Position numbers and translations under genes: made by a program
Notes under the pieces: generated by a model
Database searches by the model: none
What the model saw: only the letters and a program-made list of their open reading frames with translations
Told to the model about the DNA's origin: nothing
Part shown: in pieces, positions 1 to 8,124 of the stretch
Position numbering within the stretch: position 1 is the first letter of the stretch
Layout: each line of letters begins with the position of its first letter
Origin: Halothermothrix orenii H 168
GTDB taxonomy: Bacteria > Bacillota > Halanaerobiia > Halanaerobiales > Halothermotrichaceae
Assembly (NCBI RefSeq): GCF_000020485.1
Contig: NC_011899.1
Span: forward strand, 531,501-595,500
DNA: 64,000 nt
Reading direction: 5' to 3'

Positions 1-13
1 AGGTTTTCATTTA

Positions 14-1819
14 ATGAGTAAGAGAGTAGGTGTTTTATTACTTACACTTCTGTTAGTTTTTTCTGTTTTTGGTGTTGTTGATGCTGTAAATAATCCAGAT
101 ACTTATGTCCATGTAACTATCGGTGACCAGTCAACTCTTGACCCACATTATTCATATGATACCGGTAGTAGTGAATTAATATATCAGGTATACGAAACTT
201 TAATCGACTATAAAGGTTCCAGTGTAACTGAATTTAAACCTTTACTGTCTACCAAAGTGCCTTCTGTTGAAAATGGTTTAATTAAAGATGGTGGTAAAAC
301 CTACATCTTCCCAATTCGTCAGGGTGTTAAATTTAGCAATGGTAACCCCTTAACACCTGAAGATGTTGAGTACAGTTTTGAAAGGGCTTTAATTTTAGAC
401 CGTGCTTACGGTCCTATCTGGATGTTCTATGAACCATTATTTGGTCTTGGTTCCCTTTCTGATCTGACCAAGAAGGTTGTTGGTGTAGAAGATCCTAAAA
501 AATTAACTCCTGAACAGTCAGCTAAAGTATATGCTGAAATTGATAAGAAAATCGAAGTCGATGGTAATAACGTTGTTTTCCATCTGGAAAATCCCTATCC
601 TCCATTCTTAAATATCCTGGCCAAAGGTGCTTCCTGGGCCAGTATACTTGATAAAGAATGGTCTATTGAGCAGGGAGCATGGGATGGAAGTCCTGAAACC
701 ATTGCTAAATACCATGACCCTGTAAAAGAAGATGACCCACTCTTTAATAAGATGATGGGTACTGGTCCCTTTATTCTCGTTGAATGGGTGAATGGTGACC
801 ATGTTATCTTCAAACGTAATGATAATTACTGGCGTGAGCCTGCTAACTTCAAGACTGTAATTATCAAGAACGTTGATGAGCCTACCACCCGTATCTTAAT
901 GCTGAAACGTGGTGACGCTGATTCTATCTCCCTAGATTACCAGTACTTCAACCAGATCGAAGGTGTTGAAGGAATTAAGATTACCAGAGGTATTCCAGTT
1001 CTTCAGAACATGACCATGTTATTTAACTGGGATATCAATTCCAAGGGTAACGAATATATCGGAAGCGGTAAGCTCGATGGTAATGGTATACCTCCTGATT
1101 TCTTCACAGATGTCCATGTAAGAAGAGCTTTCAGCTACTGCTTCAATTATGAAGCATTCATTGAACAGGTAAGGGACGGCCAGTCCATGAAATTACGTGG
1201 TCCAATTGTTAGCCCCTTACTCGGTTATGACGAAAATTCACCTGTTTACAAACTTGACCTTGAAAAGGCTGAAGAAGAATTTAAGAAAGCCTGGGATGGT
1301 AAGGTCTGGGAAAAAGGATTTGAACTTACCATTACCTATAATGCTGGTAACATGGCCCGTAAGACAGCTGCAGATATATTCAAGACCTATATAGAACAGA
1401 TTAATCCCAAGTTTAAGGTTAATACCCAGGTTGTTCAGTGGTCAACATTCCTGGATCAGTCACACAGGGGTCTCCTGCCATTACAGATCGGTGGCTGGTT
1501 AGCTGACTTCCCTGATCCCCATAACTTTGTACAGCCCTTTATCCACTCACAAGGTTATTATGCCGGTAAACGTGGTGAAAATTACCAGAAATGGGCTGTT
1601 GAAGTTGGAATCGATGACCTCATTGAAAAGGGTATAACTACTCAGGATAAAGAAGAACGTGAAAAGATCTATAAGAAGTTACAGCAGATGTCCCACGACT
1701 ATGCTATCGATGTCTGGATTGACCAGCCATTAAGTGCCAGGATTGAAAGAAGCTGGGTTAAAGGCTGGTATCCTAACTCCATGCGTCCCGGACAGGACTT
1801 CTATATCCTGGATAAATAA
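14..1819 (+). CDS. Peptide ABC transporter substrate-binding protein (family 5)
   Basis: This is the extracytoplasmic receptor of an oligopeptide/dipeptide importer, 601 aa, in the usual range for family 5 binding proteins (SBP_bac_5). A hydrophobic signal peptide covers about residues 4-25 and ends in VVDA. There is no lipobox cysteine, so the mature protein should be free in a periplasm rather than lipid-anchored as in monoderm Firmicutes. The mature N-terminus (TLDPHYSYDTGSSELIYQVY) is typical of the family. The start codon is ATG at 14; an AGG at 1-3 may be the end of an SD cut by the window edge. Permease and ATPase genes follow, separated by a hairpin at 1876-1897. Peptide specificity is inferred from the whole cluster; nickel or another solute cannot be excluded. 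Confidence 0.93.
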   Translation: MSKRVGVLLLTLLLVFSVFGVVDAVNNPDTYVHVTIGDQSTLDPHYSYDTGSSELIYQVYETLIDYKGSSVTEFKPLLSTKVPSVENGLIKDGGKTYIFPIRQGVKFSNGNPLTPEDVEYSFERALILDRAYGPIWMFYEPLFGLGSLSDLTKKVVGVEDPKKLTPEQSAKVYAEIDKKIEVDGNNVVFHLENPYPPFLNILAKGASWASILDKEWSIEQGAWDGSPETIAKYHDPVKEDDPLFNKMMGTGPFILVEWVNGDHVIFKRNDNYWREPANFKTVIIKNVDEPTTRILMLKRGDADSISLDYQYFNQIEGVEGIKITRGIPVLQNMTMLFNWDINSKGNEYIGSGKLDGNGIPPDFFTDVHVRRAFSYCFNYEAFIEQVRDGQSMKLRGPIVSPLLGYDENSPVYKLDLEKAEEEFKKAWDGKVWEKGFELTITYNAGNMARKTAADIFKTYIEQINPKFKVNTQVVQWSTFLDQSHRGLLPLQIGGWLADFPDPHNFVQPFIHSQGYYAGKRGENYQKWAVEVGIDDLIEKGITTQDKEEREKIYKKLQQMSHDYAIDVWIDQPLSARIERSWVKGWYPNSMRPGQDFYILDK

Positions 1820-1875
1820 TATCCTTTTATCGAGTTTGATTTAGAAATGTAAAAGATATATCTACAGTAATTAAC

Positions 1876-1897
1876 GCCAGGGGGGTAACCCCCTGGC
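1876..1897 (+). terminator. Hairpin between binding-protein and permease genes
   Basis: A perfect 9-bp stem (GCCAGGGGG with CCCCCTGGC) closes a GTAA loop 56 bases after the binding-protein stop. The T-tract behind it is poor, so it probably acts as a partial terminator or 3' mRNA stabiliser, letting the receptor be made in excess over the permeases. The 227-base gap to the next gene holds nothing else clear. Confidence 0.7.
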
Positions 1898-2046
1898 AAT
1901 TCTATGAAAATAACTTTTTTATGAAATAATACCATTTATACGAAAAATGTATTAAATTGAATATGTATTAATATTTAATCTTGTTTAATTATGTTAAAGT
2001 ATTAATTGGTTGAAATAAATCCAGTAAAGAAAGGAGTTGTAGCAGA

Positions 2047-3078
2047 TTGACTAGTTATATTATAAGGCGTTTACTCATATTGCCTATTATTCTATTAGGG
2101 GTTACTCTTCTGATCTTTTCAATGATAATGTGCTTAAGTCCCTATCAGAGGGTAGCCAACTATGTTACTGATCCGACCCAGCTGAAGGGTGGGGATATAG
2201 ATTTACTTGTAAAGAAATATGGTCTTGATGATCCCTGGTATCAACAGTATGGAAGATGGCTGAATAATTTAATTCATGGTGATTTAGGCTGGTCTGAGGC
2301 TGCCGGTGCTCCGGTTACTCAGGCTATAAAAGAGAGATTTCCAGCTACAGTTGAACTGGCTATTCTGGCAGTAATTCCAGTTGTTATGGGGGGGATCTGG
2401 CTCGGGGTGTTCTCGGCGGTTCATCATAATGATATCTGGGACCATATTACCCGGGTCTTTGCGATTATAGGATGGTCATTTCCAACCTTTGTTTTTGGTC
2501 TATATATATTAATGTTTTTCTATGGTGTTCTCGGTTGGACTCCACCCGGCCGGTTAAGTAGCTGGGCTATGGAACTGGCTAATACTTCAGAGTTTGTAAG
2601 GTATACAGGTTTAAATATTCTGGATGGTATTCTTAATGGAAATCTGGCCTTTGTGTGGGATGCTGTCCGTCACCTCATTGCTCCAGTATTGACCCTGGCA
2701 GTTGTCTGGTGGGCTTATATCTTGAGGATTACCAGATCAAGTATGCTGGAAACATTAAGGAAGGATTATATCAGGACTGCCCGGGCTAAAGGTGTCAAGG
2801 AAAATGTTGTTATTCAAAAGCATGCCCGCAGGAATGCCTTGATACCGGTTGTTACTGTAGCAGGACCCATGGTTCTGGGATTACTGGGTGGTATTGTTAC
2901 TGTGGAGACAGTTTTTGGCTACCGGGGTTTAGGACTCCTTGCTTATGAAACTGCTACCAGGTTAGACCATACCGGGATTCTGGGTGTTGCTATGTACTTT
3001 GGTCTGTTACTTATTCTCATTAACCTAGCTGTCGATGTTTCTTATGCTATTATAGATCCAAGAATAAGATTGGAGTGA
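2047..3078 (+). CDS. oppB: Peptide ABC transporter permease, OppB/DppB type
   Basis: Inner-membrane permease of the peptide importer, 343 aa. It starts with a membrane helix (ILPIILLGVTLLIFSMIM) and carries the binding-protein-dependent permease loop around YIRTARAKGV, the cytoplasmic EAA region that contacts the ATPases. The start is TTG at 2047, ten bases after AAGGAG at 2031-2036. It ends six bases before oppC. Family assignment is firm; the symbol rests on gene order. Confidence 0.93.
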   Translation: MTSYIIRRLLILPIILLGVTLLIFSMIMCLSPYQRVANYVTDPTQLKGGDIDLLVKKYGLDDPWYQQYGRWLNNLIHGDLGWSEAAGAPVTQAIKERFPATVELAILAVIPVVMGGIWLGVFSAVHHNDIWDHITRVFAIIGWSFPTFVFGLYILMFFYGVLGWTPPGRLSSWAMELANTSEFVRYTGLNILDGILNGNLAFVWDAVRHLIAPVLTLAVVWWAYILRITRSSMLETLRKDYIRTARAKGVKENVVIQKHARRNALIPVVTVAGPMVLGLLGGIVTVETVFGYRGLGLLAYETATRLDHTGILGVAMYFGLLLILINLAVDVSYAIIDPRIRLE

Positions 3079-3084
3079 TGAAAG

Positions 3085-3963
3085 ATGACATGGCAAGAGC
3101 TCTTTAAGCGTTTATTAAAAAATAAATTATCTTTGTTTGGGTTAATCATTATAGTATTTTTTGCTCTGATTGCTATATTTGCTCCATTTATCGCCCCACC
3201 GGCTGATCCTGATGATCCGTATGCTATTCCCCGGAGTGGCTGGATTATGGAGCCAACCCCTCCTGATGAGGATAATATCTTCGGTACCACTGAAGGTTCC
3301 TATGATATATTCTATGGTATGATCTGGGGGACAAGGACCGCTTTTAGGATCGGTTTTATTGTAGTTGGTATCTCAACGATAATTGGTGTTATTATCGGGA
3401 CTATTTCAGCCTATTATGGTGGCTGGGTAGACGAGATAGTAATGAGGATAACCGATATCTTTATGTCAATACCATTTCTGGTGTCAGCCCTGGTATTGAC
3501 TGCTATCCTGGGTAAAGGACTGGATAATGTTATGATAGCTCTGATTGTCTTTGGCTGGATGGGTACAGCCCGTTTGATGCGTTCCCAGGTTTTAGAGATA
3601 AAAGCCGAAGAATTTGTTCAGGCTGCATCTGCTCTGGGGGCTGGCGATTTGAGGATTATATTCCGCCATGTTCTTTTAAACTGTATCTTCCCGGTAGTAA
3701 TTCAGGCTTCTATGAGAATGGGGTCTATGGTTATAACAGCTGCTACCCTGAGTTTCCTTGGTGTAGGAGCCCCTCCAGGGTATGCTGACTGGGGACAGAT
3801 GATATCCTTTGCCCGTAACTGGATTATCGGGGCCCAGGGTAATGCCCTGTCCTACTGGTATACCCTTGTTATCCCGGGAACTGCTATTACATTATTCTGT
3901 TTATCCTGGAATTTAATCGGTGATGCTTTCCGCGATATACTTGATCCAAAACTGCAAAATTAA
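3085..3963 (+). CDS. oppC: Peptide ABC transporter permease, OppC/DppC type
   Basis: Second membrane subunit of the importer, 292 aa. The N-terminus (LLKNKLSLFGLIIIVFFALI) is the OppC-specific extension with a first membrane helix. The EAA-type loop is FVQAASALGAGDLRIIFRHV. Its ATG lies six bases after oppB and the SD (GGAG, about 3072) is inside the end of oppB, so translation is likely coupled. Confidence 0.93.
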   Translation: MTWQELFKRLLKNKLSLFGLIIIVFFALIAIFAPFIAPPADPDDPYAIPRSGWIMEPTPPDEDNIFGTTEGSYDIFYGMIWGTRTAFRIGFIVVGISTIIGVIIGTISAYYGGWVDEIVMRITDIFMSIPFLVSALVLTAILGKGLDNVMIALIVFGWMGTARLMRSQVLEIKAEEFVQAASALGAGDLRIIFRHVLLNCIFPVVIQASMRMGSMVITAATLSFLGVGAPPGYADWGQMISFARNWIIGAQGNALSYWYTLVIPGTAITLFCLSWNLIGDAFRDILDPKLQN

Positions 3964-3984
3964 GATAAAGGTAGGTGAATATAG

Positions 3985-4992
3985 TTGGCCAGAGAAAAAC
4001 TTATTGACGTAAATAATCTAAAAACGTATTTCTACACCGAACAGGGTGTATCTAAGGCTGTAGACGGTGTAGATTTTGAGATATATCCTGGAGAAACACT
4101 CGGATTAGTTGGAGAATCAGGTTGTGGGAAGAGTGTAACTTCTCTCTCGATTATGGGGTTAATTCCTAACCCTCCGGGTAAAATTGTTGATGGTGAAATA
4201 TTATTTAATGGTAAGGACCTGACTAAATTAAGCTATGAGGAGTTAAGGCAGATCAGGGGTAATGACATATCCATGATCTTTCAGGAACCGATGACCTCAT
4301 TAAACCCGGTTTTCACGGTTGGTGACCAGATTTCAGAGGCTATTTTAATTCATGAAGATGTGACTAAAGAGGAAGCCATGGACCGGGCTGTAGAAATGCT
4401 TAGAAAAGTAGGTATACCATTACCGGAACAGCGGGTAAATGAATATCCTCATCAGCTCAGTGGTGGAATGAGGCAGAGGGTTATGATTGCTATGGCCCTG
4501 GCCTGTAATCCGAAGCTTTTAATTGCTGATGAGCCTACTACAGCCCTTGATGTTACAATCCAGGCCCAGATACTGGACCTGATTAACGAGTTAAAAGAAA
4601 AATATCAGATGTCTATTATGATGATTACCCATGATCTGGGTGTTATTGCAGAGATATCTGACCGGGTAGCCGTTATGTATGCCGGTAAAATTGTAGAATA
4701 TACAGATGTAAAAACCCTGTTTGAAGATCCAAAACATCCCTATACCTGGGGATTGATTAATTCAATTCCAAAGATGAATGAAGAGGTAGAACGACTGGTA
4801 ACTATACCCGGTATTGTACCCAGTCCTTATGATTTGCCGACTGGTTGTAGTTATAACACAAGGTGTCCTTTGGCTGACGAAAAATGCCGTAGTGAAGAAC
4901 CGGTTATGGAAGAAATCGCTGAAGGCCATAAGGTAAGATGCTGGCACTACGAGCGGGTAGCAGAATTGAAACAAAAAATTGAAACGGCTTAA
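3985..4992 (+). CDS. oppD: Peptide ABC transporter ATP-binding protein, OppD/DppD type
   Basis: Cytoplasmic ATPase that powers peptide import with OppF, 335 aa from a TTG start. Walker A GESGCGKS is at 43-50, the Q-loop Q at 100, the signature LSGGMRQR at 158-165, Walker B LLIADEP at 178-184 and the H-loop His at 216, so all catalytic elements are present. The C-terminal oligopeptide extension carries four cysteines (288, 294, 301, 319) in the pattern that holds a [4Fe-4S] cluster in studied OppD/DppD proteins. The cluster here is inferred. Confidence 0.95.
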   Translation: MAREKLIDVNNLKTYFYTEQGVSKAVDGVDFEIYPGETLGLVGESGCGKSVTSLSIMGLIPNPPGKIVDGEILFNGKDLTKLSYEELRQIRGNDISMIFQEPMTSLNPVFTVGDQISEAILIHEDVTKEEAMDRAVEMLRKVGIPLPEQRVNEYPHQLSGGMRQRVMIAMALACNPKLLIADEPTTALDVTIQAQILDLINELKEKYQMSIMMITHDLGVIAEISDRVAVMYAGKIVEYTDVKTLFEDPKHPYTWGLINSIPKMNEEVERLVTIPGIVPSPYDLPTGCSYNTRCPLADEKCRSEEPVMEEIAEGHKVRCWHYERVAELKQKIETA

Positions 4993-5015
4993 TATATATT
5001 CTGGAGGTGAGTAGT

Positions 5016-5996
5016 TTGGCAGAAGCGGATAATGTATTACTGAAAGTTAGAAACCTTAAAAAATACTTCCCTGTAAAGGCCGGTGTTTTCAAAAAAACAG
5101 TAGGCTATGTTAAAGCAGTTGATGATATCAGCTTTGATATAAAAGAGGGCGAAACATTAGGTCTGGTTGGTGAATCCGGCTGTGGTAAATCCACAACCGG
5201 ACGGACCATTTTACGCTTACTGGAGGCTACATCAGGGAGAGTAGAGTTTGAAGGTAAGGATGTTCTTTCCCTGGACAGGAAAGAATTAAGGGAAATGAGA
5301 AAAGAAATGCAAATTATTTTCCAGGACCCTTATGCCTCTCTTAACCCGAGGATGAAGGTTGCTGACATTGTCGGTGAGCCTTTAGATATTCATAATCTTG
5401 CCACAGATAAAAACGAGAAGTATGAAAAGGTTAAAGAACTTTTATCCAATGTAGGATTAAATGAAGAACAGATGAATCGTTACCCTCACGAATTCAGTGG
5501 AGGACAGAGACAGCGTATCGGGGTGGCCCGGGCACTGGCTGTTAACCCCAGGTTAATAATCGCTGACGAGCCTGTATCTGCCCTTGATGTTTCTATTCAG
5601 GCCCAGGTTATTAACCTCCTGCAGGATTTACAGGAACAGTATGGGTTAACATACCTTTTTATAGCTCATGATTTAAGTGTTGTTAAACACATAAGTGACA
5701 GGGTAGCTGTTATGTATTTAGGTAAAATAGTGGAGCTAGCCAATAAAAAAGACATTTATGATAATCCGTTACACCCCTATACTCAGTCATTACTCTCGGC
5801 AATACCAATTCCTGATCCAAATTATGATAAGAAAAGGATAGTTCTAAAAGGTGATGTGCCCAGTCCGGTAGATCCACCTTCCGGTTGCCGCTTCCATCCA
5901 CGTTGTCCAAAAGCCATGGACATCTGTAGTCAGGTTGAACCTGAATTTAAAGATTACGGTAACGGGCATTTTGCTGCCTGTCACCTTTTAGATTAA
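5016..5996 (+). CDS. oppF: Peptide ABC transporter ATP-binding protein, OppF/DppF type
   Basis: Second ATPase of the importer, 326 aa. It has Walker A GESGCGKS near residue 52, a signature beginning FSGGQRQR and a Walker B (LIIADEP). The C-terminal extension again has four cysteines ([15 protein letters not shown] and CH near the end). The open frame extends to GTG at 5007, but that codon sits inside the SD (GGAGGTG 5003-5009). TTG at 5016 has proper spacing and is taken as the start. It is the last gene of the operon and is followed by a terminator. Confidence 0.94.
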   Translation: MAEADNVLLKVRNLKKYFPVKAGVFKKTVGYVKAVDDISFDIKEGETLGLVGESGCGKSTTGRTILRLLEATSGRVEFEGKDVLSLDRKELREMRKEMQIIFQDPYASLNPRMKVADIVGEPLDIHNLATDKNEKYEKVKELLSNVGLNEEQMNRYPHEFSGGQRQRIGVARALAVNPRLIIADEPVSALDVSIQAQVINLLQDLQEQYGLTYLFIAHDLSVVKHISDRVAVMYLGKIVELANKKDIYDNPLHPYTQSLLSAIPIPDPNYDKKRIVLKGDVPSPVDPPSGCRFHPRCPKAMDICSQVEPEFKDYGNGHFAACHLLD

Positions 5997-6047
5997 AGCA
6001 AATGTATATTGTCAGGAGAGAGTAGGTGAGTAGAAATAAGCATAACA

Positions 6048-6077
6048 GACCCTGAATTTTATTCAGGGTCTTATTTT
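6048..6077 (+). terminator. Intrinsic terminator of the peptide transporter operon
   Basis: A perfect 10-bp inverted repeat (GACCCTGAAT / ATTCAGGGTC) with a TTT loop, followed by TTATTTT, 51 bases after oppF. It separates the transporter from the HTH regulators. Confidence 0.85.
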
Positions 6078-6095
6078 AAAGGGGATGACGCGTAG

Positions 6096-6821
6096 ATGAG
6101 TAATTTTGATTGGAAGACCAAGAAGGAAAAAATATTGGAAAATGCCAGGAGAGATCCCTTTCTTAAAATAGAGGAACTGGCTAAAAAAGCCAATACAACC
6201 CCACGTTATGTCAGGACGATTTTGTCTGAAGCCAATTTATCCCTGATGGAGTTACGGGAGCAGTATGCCCGTAAAATGGAAGATAAAAATACAAAAATAT
6301 CCGAAAAATTACTTCTGGGGCAGTTGTTGAATGTTGCTTTTTCTTCAAAAGTGAAACCATTATCAAAAGATGAATTGTTATTCAATAATCCACAGGATTT
6401 AGATAATTTATCAGGGGATTTAAATAGGGAATATTTTTACCAGTCATATCTACATTTGCTTAAAGAAACACCCTGGTCAGTCAGTACAATCATCTTTAAT
6501 AATGAGGCTTTTGAAGAAAAATTTCTCAAAGGCAAAGAAGATTTGTTTGCTAATGACCTGTATACTAAAATATGCAGGTGTCTGGAGTCCAGTAAAATAC
6601 AGGTTTCAGATATTATAATAGATGTGGAGATCTCTAATGCTCAGTTGGCTGCAACATTAAAATTACCGCCGCTTTCCCCTGTATTCAGGGTTAAACAAAT
6701 TTTAAAGGACAATGATGATGAAATAGCCCTGTTTCTGGCGTATTTCAATTCTAAACAGGTAACCCTTTCGTTTTCATATAATCGGGGCTTAATTATAGAT
6801 AGAAAGAACCTGGCAGGCTGA
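6096..6821 (+). CDS. HTH regulator with UTRA-like C-terminal domain
   Basis: Putative transcription regulator, 241 aa. Residues 8-60 form a helix-turn-helix-like region with the motif TTPRYVRTILSEAN, followed by a charged linker. The C-terminal part (DVEISNAQLAATLKLPPLSP then VFRVKQILKDNDDEIALFLA) resembles the effector-binding UTRA fold of GntR/HutC regulators, but the N-terminus is not a clear GntR winged helix. The next gene is a paralog sharing the HTH region. Position after the peptide transporter suggests control of that operon or response to its substrates; this is inference. ATG at 6096 follows AAAGGGGA. Confidence 0.65.
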   Translation: MSNFDWKTKKEKILENARRDPFLKIEELAKKANTTPRYVRTILSEANLSLMELREQYARKMEDKNTKISEKLLLGQLLNVAFSSKVKPLSKDELLFNNPQDLDNLSGDLNREYFYQSYLHLLKETPWSVSTIIFNNEAFEEKFLKGKEDLFANDLYTKICRCLESSKIQVSDIIIDVEISNAQLAATLKLPPLSPVFRVKQILKDNDDEIALFLAYFNSKQVTLSFSYNRGLIIDRKNLAG

Positions 6822-6837
6822 ATGAAGTTCAACCTTA

Positions 6838-6917
6838 CCTCAGTTTCATTTTTCATGTATAAATTTTAAACATTATGTCCATAATAGGATTAGAAATTGA
6901 TGAAAAATGAACTGAGG
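6838..6917 (+). promoter_or_regulatory. Long dyad that would hide the SD of the next gene
   Basis: CCTCAGTTTCATTTTTCAT at 6838-6856 is complementary to 6900-6917 (ATGAAAAATGAACTGAGG) apart from one bulged T, separated by 43 bases. The right arm ends inside the SD GAGGGGG (6914-6920) of the gene starting at 6928. As RNA this would form about 18 pairs and block initiation; as DNA it could be a widely spaced operator. Confidence 0.65.
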
Positions 6918-6927
6918 GGGTTTGAAA

Positions 6928-7608
6928 ATGCCTGTAGATGAGTTAACAAAAAAGGAACAGATAATTAACTTTGCCCAGAGTGATCCTTTCCTTAAAATAA
7001 GTGATATTGCTGAATATGTACAGACCACACCACGGTATGTTAGAACGATATTATCAGAAGCCAATATATCTTTGATGAAGTTAAGAGAGAAGTATGCCAG
7101 GAATATGGAGAAAAGGCTTGAAAATACAAATTATCAGGAGTTACAGGCAAAAGTTACATTAAGGGAAGAGTACAGCTACAATAATTTAAATTCAGGTAAA
7201 ATAATGGTTGAATCCGAGGATGAAAGCCGTTTCCCCGAGATAAAAAGGATAAAAGAGGGGGATGAGCTTATAAAGATATACCAGGTTCAGTATGTAGATG
7301 AGACACCTTATTGTCTCCATGAACTGGTTACCTTTATGGAGAAGGATATCAACCGGGAGAGGGTAAAAAACCTGGATTCAATTTATGATCTTCTGGGCCG
7401 AAAAGGAATTAATCGTTTACAATTTATGAATAATGTTATCACACTAGAAAAACCTGGTAAAACACTAAAGAATATTTTTGAAGATGAAGTAGACTTGATT
7501 GTCAGTAAAAGAACTGTTCTACTTAATAAGATACCTATTGGTATTGAAAAAGTATATCTCAGGGGTGACTTAACCAAAGTAGAATTTCCTGGCGAAATAG
7601 TTGTTTAA
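6928..7608 (+). CDS. HTH regulator with UTRA-like domain, paralog of preceding gene
   Basis: Second putative regulator, 226 aa. Its N-terminus is nearly a copy of the preceding protein (TTPRYVRTILSEANISLMKL, then REKYAR). The C-terminus is more diverged but keeps the UTRA-like rhythm (YQVQYVDETPYCLHELVTFM and a final VYLRGDLTKVEF). The frame opens at TTG 6922, but that is one base from the SD GAGGGGG; ATG at 6928 is seven bases away and is used. Its SD lies in the arm of a long dyad. The pair may have arisen by tandem duplication. Confidence 0.65.
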   Translation: MPVDELTKKEQIINFAQSDPFLKISDIAEYVQTTPRYVRTILSEANISLMKLREKYARNMEKRLENTNYQELQAKVTLREEYSYNNLNSGKIMVESEDESRFPEIKRIKEGDELIKIYQVQYVDETPYCLHELVTFMEKDINRERVKNLDSIYDLLGRKGINRLQFMNNVITLEKPGKTLKNIFEDEVDLIVSKRTVLLNKIPIGIEKVYLRGDLTKVEFPGEIVV

Positions 7609-7744
7609 TAATCCTGGAACAGGGTAGCGATGAAGTTGAATAAAGAGATTTAAGTTTTAAATGGGAAATAAAAAACTTAATTAAAAAATTAGATTTTAAA
7701 AAACTTATATTAAATCAGGTAGCAATAATAATTACCATATTAAG

Positions 7745-7776
7745 GCTGCGGCCTCACAGGGGCTGGCAGCTTTTTT
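7745..7776 (+). terminator. Intrinsic terminator after the HTH pair
   Basis: GCTGC pairs with GCAGC and the stem continues after one bulged G (GGCC / GGCT, with one G-T wobble), followed by six T. It lies about 140 bases after the second regulator. Confidence 0.75.
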
Positions 7777-7807
7777 ATTTTATTGGATTTTGTTTGTTAC
7801 ACAATTA

Positions 7808-7850
7808 AAAAGCGAACAATGAATAAAAAATATAAAAAACGTTCGTATTT
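7808..7850 (+). promoter_or_regulatory. PurBox-like inverted pair (candidate PurR operator)
   Basis: Two inverted motifs centred on CGAAC (7813-7817) and GTTCG (7841-7845). Written as 13-base boxes on the pattern AWWWCCGAACWWT, they occupy 7808-7820 and 7838-7850, leaving 17 bases between them, the spacing known for Bacillus PurR boxes. They sit just upstream of the pbuG -35. PurR control is inferred. Confidence 0.6.
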
Positions 7851-7854
7851 ATTC

Positions 7855-7883
7855 TTGACTTTTGTATGTTATTCTCTTATAAT
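7855..7883 (+). promoter_or_regulatory. Sigma-A-type promoter of the pbuG riboswitch transcript
   Basis: TTGACT at 7855-7860, a 17-base spacer, then a consensus TATAAT at 7878-7883. The predicted transcript starts near 7890, about 50 bases before the riboswitch aptamer. Confidence 0.8.
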
Positions 7884-7938
7884 ATTAGTGTCGAGTTAAC
7901 ATATTATATCAAAATTTGTTATATATCATTGTATTTTG

Positions 7939-8084
7939 CCTCGTATAATTGTGGAGATATGGTCCACGAGTTTCTACCGGACGGCCGTAAACTGTTCGAC
8001 TACGGGGGAAACACCTGGGATGAATGTATCCGGATAGGTGTATCCTTCGTGTGGGATCACTTATCCGGATTTTTATATTTTTTT
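7939..8084 (+). ncRNA. Guanine-class purine riboswitch with transcription terminator
   Basis: The aptamer (7939-8007) has P1 CCTCGTA/TACGGGG, P2 GTGGA/TCCAC, the invariant joining segment with GTTTCTACC, and P3 GGACGG/CTGTTC. The specificity base in GACTACG (position 8000) is C, so the ligand should be guanine or hypoxanthine, not adenine. The terminator stem pairs 8028-8040 with 8058-8070 and ends in a T-rich tract. Bases 8001-8016 can instead pair with 8036-8051 (15 of 16 positions, three of them G-T wobbles), which breaks both P1 and the terminator: a complete ligand-OFF switch for the permease downstream. Confidence 0.95.
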
Positions 8085-8124
8085 AATAAAAAAGGTATGA
8101 TAAAAAAGATAGGAGGTTCTATTA

